Below, one piece after another: positions 59,439 through 64,000 of a DNA stretch of 64,000 nucleotides. Under the pieces are notes generated by a model. That model did no database searches. It saw only the letters and a list, made by a program, of their open reading frames with translations, and was not told where the DNA came from. The translations under genes were made by a program, and so were the position numbers. The stretch is from Rheum nobile (taxonomy: Eukaryota > Streptophyta > Magnoliopsida > Caryophyllales > Polygonaceae). The stretch lies in the NCBI GenBank assembly GCA_027886185.1, contig WOAB01000142.1:744001-808000 (forward strand), in the 5' to 3' direction. Each line of letters opens with the position of its first letter. The first letter of the stretch is position 1.

Positions 59439-61394
59439 AAGTTGTTGAACCGTGTAGAAAATATCAGGTCTAGTAAATGTTAGGTATAATAACCAACCAA
59501 CAAGACGACGATAAACGTCTAGATCAGGAATCAAATCGTCCTCATCAATAGAGAGTTCGGTACCCCTTTCATTGGAAAGTCTGTAGGCTTGCAATCAAGG
59601 ACTCTAGTATCAGATACAATGTCAAGCACATTCTTCCGTTGATTCAGTGTGATACCAGAAGCCACTTTGGCAATTTCAATGCCTAAACATATCTGGCAAG
59701 ACCCAAATCCTTGATGGCGTAGGCTTGATCAAGATCATGCTTGATTTGATCAATGACAGAAGTGGAAGTCCCAGTTAACAACATGTCATCGACATAAACA
59801 AGAGCCATTGTGAAATGACCATGGGAAGACATGGTGAATAAGGAGTATTCATGCTTGGATTGAGTAAAATCAAACTTAAGCAAGAGTTTGGTGAGCTCAA
59901 TATTTCATTTTTGGCTTGCTTGTTTCAAGCCATAAAGAGAGTGAGTGAGATGACATACTTGACCATGTTTAGCCTTTTTATAACCAGAAGGAGGGAGCAT
60001 AAAGACTTCTTCATCCAGAAAGCCATGTAAGAAGGTGTTAGTAATATCAAGTTGATGCAATTGCCAATCTTTGGCAGCAGCTATGGTGAATTTGGCGACA
60101 TGGGAAAAATGTAGTTTATAGTCCTTATCCTTCACTTGATTGTAACCCTTAACCACCATCCTGGCTTTATAGCGTTCTACCTCGCCAGTTGGCTTATACT
60201 TAATCTTAAAAATCCATTTAGATCCAATTGCCTTTTTGCCTTGAGGAAGTTTAGTAAGCTACCAAGTATTATTCTATTTAAGAGCATCATGTTCTTTGTG
60301 CATAGCTTTAATCCACTGGGGATGAGTTTTGGCTTGATGGTGTGGGGCTCAAACACAATAAAGACATTAGAAAGAGAGGCAACATAGGGATCAAGTAGGT
60401 GTGAAAAATCTTGATATGCAAGGAAAGAGTGAGAAAATGAGGAGGAAGGAATGATGGGGCAATGATAATCATGTAGTTTAGCAAGTGGTTGATGTGACCT
60501 TGTAGATCTTCGCAAATCAACAGGGATGAGGGTGGTGTGATAGGAGAATTGGCATGAGACTCAGTGGAAGAAGGAGAAGGAATGTCAGGAAAAAAAGGAG
60601 AATGAATAGGGTAATTATGTGGTAGAGTAGATGCAAATTGGTAATGGTGGGAGTCTGAACTATAGGAATGTCCATATCTGCAGTAGGATTAATAAGAGGT
60701 AGATTGGGACAAGATGTAGGTAGAGTAGTAGATTTGGATGGTGTGTTGTGCATAAAAGGCAAGTTGTTCTCATGGTAAACAACATGGCGAGTAACAAGCA
60801 CCATGTGAGAATCAAGATCATAGACCCTGTATGCCTTTTGGTCAAAAGGATATCCTAACAGGACTCAACGATGAGCTTTCAGAGCAAATTTATCCCTTGG
60901 TTGTTTAAGAGATAAAGCATAACACAATGATCCAATAACTCTAAGAGGATCACAAGAAAGAGGGTGTTTGTGTAATACCTCAAATGGTTTTTCGGTGCAA
61001 AATAGATGAGGGTCATCAATTGATTATAGTTGCAGCTGCAAGAAGACAATAGCCCCAGAATTTTATTGGAAAACCAACTTGAATACGAATTGCACGAGCT
61101 ATCTCAAGCAAATGTTTGTTCTTCCTTTAAACAAACCCATTATGCGCATGTACACTAGGAGTTGAACGTTGATAAACAATACCCTTGAGACGAAAGAGAT
61201 CAATGCAAGTAGCTTGAGTAAATTTTGTTCCATTGTTTGTGCGAATCACTTTGACATAGCATTTAAATGGTGTTTCAACAAAAGAGATGGATACAAGTTC
61301 TAGAATTCCTGATGGGTTCGCATCTATGCATATATCAATCTCCGAGTCTACACCAACATAAGCATCGTCAAAACCAAAAGGGAAAGAAAAATAA

Positions 61395-62529
61395 CACGCT
61401 ATTTTAAGTCTTGTTTCATCTGATAAGAAGAGAATGTCACCTTATTGGGCTCATTTTGATAAAAGTGCAGAACATGGTAGTATGAATTGCAAGTAATGTT
61501 TAAAAATCAATTTGTTAAGTGTCTAAAAATGGGACAAGTGGTATGAAAAATCACACAGATATTTGTCCAAGGTATCCTATTAATTTGGATAAAAATATAT
61601 ATTAATTGACTTTCAGTCTGAAACTATTGTTGATGAAAATGGAAATATTCAAACTATGAGCATCCCCAAGTTGTGGCAATTTGATAAAGAAAATGCTAGG
61701 AAAGAACTTGCTAGTATGATTATTGTTGATGAGCTTCCTTTTATGATTGTAAAGCGAGAGGGATTTCAAAAATATTCTAAAGCTCTCAATGGTGAATTTG
61801 TGCTCCCATCTCGACAAACTATAGCTAGGGAGTACTATAAGCTTTTCATTGAGGAAAGGGTGAAATTGACTTGTTAACTACATAATCCGTCTTCTAGAGT
61901 TTGTCTTACTACCGACACTTGGACATCTGGTATGTACTACATGGGTCTTAATGCACAATTTATTGATGATGAGTGGAAGTTTCATAAACGAATTCTTAAT
62001 TTTTATCCCGTAACATGTCATTCTAGTGCGCTTATTGGTAGGATTATTGAGAAGTGCTTGAATGACTGAGAGCTTAAAAAGATTTTGGCTATTACGCTAG
62101 ATAACGCTAGTCCAAATGACTTGGCTATCCAGTACTTGCAGCGAATAATTAACCATTAGGGTGGTGTTAGAAGGTAAATATTTACAAGTAAGATGTGTTG
62201 CACATGTGTTGAATTTAGTTGTGAAGGATGGTTTGAATGTGAGCAAGATGAATTATATTTTGATATTTTGCAATGGTGGAAGGATTAGAAAAAGAGATTC
62301 CCTATTCTAGCTATGATAGCTCGAGATGTACTTGCCATATCGGTTACAAGTGTTGCTTCAGAATTTGCATCGAAACAGGAGGTCATGTGTTGGATTCTTT
62401 CCGCACTTCATTGACACCAAGTATGGTAGAAGCTCTAATTTTCACCCAAGATTGGTTGCACACTTCGAAATTTCCAATTTCTCTAGAAGAGAGTTTATCT
62501 GAATTTGTAAAGTTGGAGGAAGAAGGTTA
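61395..62529 (+). pseudogene. hAT superfamily transposase relic (BED finger and dimerisation region)
   Basis: Broken plus-strand frames give the second half of a BED zinc finger (GTSGMKNHTDICPRYP near 61530-61580), a probable intron end, and the transposase core start (SIPKLWQFDKENARKELASM). Then come TTDTWTSGMYYMGLNAQFID and ITLDNASPND, and finally the C-terminal dimerisation part (ETGGHVLDSFRTSLTP, ALIFTQDWL). The middle of the protein is missing near 62270, and there are stops and frameshifts, so it cannot transpose on its own. No terminal repeats were identified. Confidence 0.82.
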
Positions 62530-62558
62530 GCATAATGTTATATCTTGCTTTTTTAATT

Positions 62559-63511
62559 GAGAAAATTGCGGGAAACCACTCGTTAAAGGGCCGATTTTTA
62601 GTGGAACCACCGTTATAGAAGAAATTATTTTAAACCACCCATTATAACCATTCCGTTAGCGAGCGACCACCCAAAGTCAAGAGCCGTTAGTTTTCCGTCA
62701 GATTATGGTAAATGACCAATTTACCCCCGGTTTTTTAAAAAACTTACCAAATAAACCTAGTTGATGTTAAATCACCACCGAGTTCCCCCAACCCGATGAC
62801 CTCGCCGTCAGCCACAATGGGGCCGGATATGCGGAAATCGTTTTCGAGGATGAATGCGACAACGATGATTTCAAGTTTGATCTCTCCAATTTGATGCCAG
62901 CGGATGGCGAGATCCGACCTGTCTATCCTGTCTTCAACCGCGCTTTTGACCTCATAGGCGAGATCGCGTCCTAGCCGTCGGATTCCTCTAGGGCTCAGAT
63001 TCAGCTCCATAGCCTCTTTCTAGAAGATCCCCTGTCCTCCTCCTCCTCCTCGGAGGCTGACGAGATGGAGAAAATTCTGCCGGGAACTTACTGCGATTGG
63101 GCGCCAAACAAGTCTCCTGTGGCTTTACCGTCGCCCGGAAGGTGTACGAAGAGCAACTCCACCAGATCGTCTGTGTCGGTGTCGGGAAGGCGAAGGCGTG
63201 GAAGCTGACGAACTTTCTGAAGAGGAGCAAGAGCGACGAGAAAGAAGGTCTGATGCTGTTGACGCCGAAGAAGAAGCCCGCCGACGATGGCGGAAAACCG
63301 GGGAGAGTAAGGTTTATTTGGTAATTTTAAAAAAAAATCAGGGGTATATTGGTCATTTAACACAATCTGACGGAAAAACTAACGGCTCTTGACTTTGGGT
63401 GGTCGCGCTCTAACATAATGGTTATAATGGGTGGTTTAAAATAATTTCCTCTATAACGGGTGATTCCACTAAAAATCGGCCCTTTAACGGGTGGTTTCCC
63501 GCAATTTTCTC
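62559..63511. mobile_element. Foldback/Pack-MULE-like element carrying a DUF1645 gene copy
   Basis: Inverted ends starting GAGAAAATTGCGGGAAACCA extend for roughly 200 bp on each side (62559-about 62765 and about 63305-63511). The 9-bp flanks TTTTTAATT and TATTTAATT agree at 8 of 9 positions, a Mutator-type target size. Between the arms lies a GC-rich stretch that is a captured host gene copy (next entry). No transposase. Confidence 0.85.
62771..63300 (+). pseudogene. Captured DUF1645-family gene fragment
   Basis: One plus-strand frame from 62771 reads EIVFEDE, FDLSNLMPADGEIRPVYPVF, then a TAG at 62972-62974. In the same frame come LFLEDPLSSSSSSEADE and the GTYCDWAPNKSPVALPSPGR and CTKSNSTRSS segments, ending at TGA near 63209. 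A second frame continues AWKLTNFLKRSKSDEKEG and LMLLTPKKK. This order (acidic core, GEIRPVYPVFN, Ser run, YC.W, KSNST, LLRRSKSDGK, LTPKK) is the hallmark of plant DUF1645 proteins, whose role is not established. One stop and one frameshift (near 63200) plus the missing start make it a pseudogene. Confidence 0.78.
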
Positions 63512-63533
63512 TATTTAATTTGATCATTTAATT

Positions 63534-63899
63534 TGTTAGATTATCTATTGAGTATTAAATAATGAAACATTAATTATGTGTCTTGAATTATTTAAACTTG
63601 TATGTATAAAAGAATGGATCGTGGAATAACCGACGATCACGATTGATGAGACTATTTCATGTGTAGGAGAATTTTGGTGCTTGTTGTTTGTTTTCTCGGT
63701 ATATAATAAAAGTGTTAGAATATACACGTCTCACATCTAAAGTTGGGACTTAAATTGTCTAGTATAAGCTTGATGGCTACTCCTCCTATTGTCAATTGGT
63801 TTTAGGATGGAACCTCATTGAGCTTATGTTTTGGGCCTATTCGCGCCTATGCGCTGGTGTCCGCACGATCCCCACTCTATGGGCCTACGGACTTTCACA
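63534..63899 (+). repeat. 5' LTR of a retrotransposon running off the right edge
   Basis: TGTTAGATTATC at 63534 and TTTCACA ending at 63899 give TG...CA ends. The LTR is followed at once by TGGTATCAGAGTGGG, a primer-binding site for initiator Met tRNA. The internal region begins and leaves the window. The left border is the nearest plausible TG and cannot be confirmed without the other LTR. Confidence 0.6.
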
Positions 63900-63914
63900 T
63901 GGTATCAGAGTGGG
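63900..63914 (+). promoter_or_regulatory. Primer-binding site of the right-edge retrotransposon
   Basis: TGGTATCAGAGTGGG directly after the presumed LTR end; the first eleven bases match the initiator Met tRNA type. Confidence 0.7.
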
Positions 63915-64000
63915 TTCGGTCCTGGGTCCCTTTCTTGGGTTGATTGGGTCTGGCTATAAAACGATTGAGATGTCTACCTGATGAGGCGTTTGTCGTAGAC

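Larger units (their letters stand above)
55503..61300 (-). pseudogene. Ty1/copia pol remnant, split by a chromovirus derivative
   Basis: From right to left on the minus strand: the end of integrase (about 60840-61290, with NGFV and KNKHLL blocks), the KAYRVYDLDSH region near 60830, reverse transcriptase (59683-60159, with KDKDYKLHFSHVAKFTIA, LHQLDITNTFLHG and VYVDDMLLTG), then RNase H (55503-55892, with SKYSANSEYKSM and HCDNKVAQHLA). The element at 56135-59438 interrupts it between RT and RNase H. Multiple stops and frameshifts; the 5' half is missing, cut near the hAT relic. Confidence 0.85.

Overview
The window is nuclear DNA of a flowering plant, most likely a eudicot. The genes have many short GT-AG introns and long AT-rich spacers. 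Around them lie plant-type LTR retrotransposons, LINEs, hAT, Mutator-like, Helitron and MITE sequences. I cannot name the species.

Layout. 1-2.8 kb: 5' part of a Ty3/gypsy element (LTR, gag, protease; minus strand) running off the left edge. 4.3-13.4 kb: a foldback (Mutator-like) inverted-repeat element that has been split by a complete chromovirus (4469-12134, minus strand, 733-bp LTRs, 5-bp target duplication). 13.9-24.7 kb: a 24-exon gene for protein phosphatase 4 regulatory subunit 3 (plus). 26.4-28.9 kb: a CC-NB-ARC-LRR resistance-type gene (plus) with an N-terminal frameshift. 29.7-32.0 kb: an intronless TPR + PB1 gene of the Phox/CLMP1 family (minus). 33.2-33.75 kb: a collapsed, colinear copy of the PP4R3-NLR block. 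34.1-35.1 kb: a plastid-type DUF2232 membrane protein gene (minus), probably with a 5' UTR intron. From 36.5 kb to the right edge I see no convincingly intact host gene: two broken PLAC8/PCR genes, a lone eIFiso4G-like exon, a Helitron, a solo LTR, several MITEs, LINE pieces, a second Ty3/gypsy 5' fragment with long CT microsatellites, and a copia element split by a small chromovirus derivative. These are followed by a hAT relic, a second foldback element carrying a DUF1645 gene copy, and the 5' LTR of one more retrotransposon at the right edge.

The working host genes are four unrelated housekeeping or defence loci between 13.9 and 35.1 kb; nothing suggests a shared pathway. The main interest is in the mobile DNA: nested insertions with readable target duplications, a pol frame that runs into the LTR, gene capture in a foldback element, and a colinear decayed duplication. 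All homology calls rest on motif recognition by eye; no database search was run, and differences were counted by eye.
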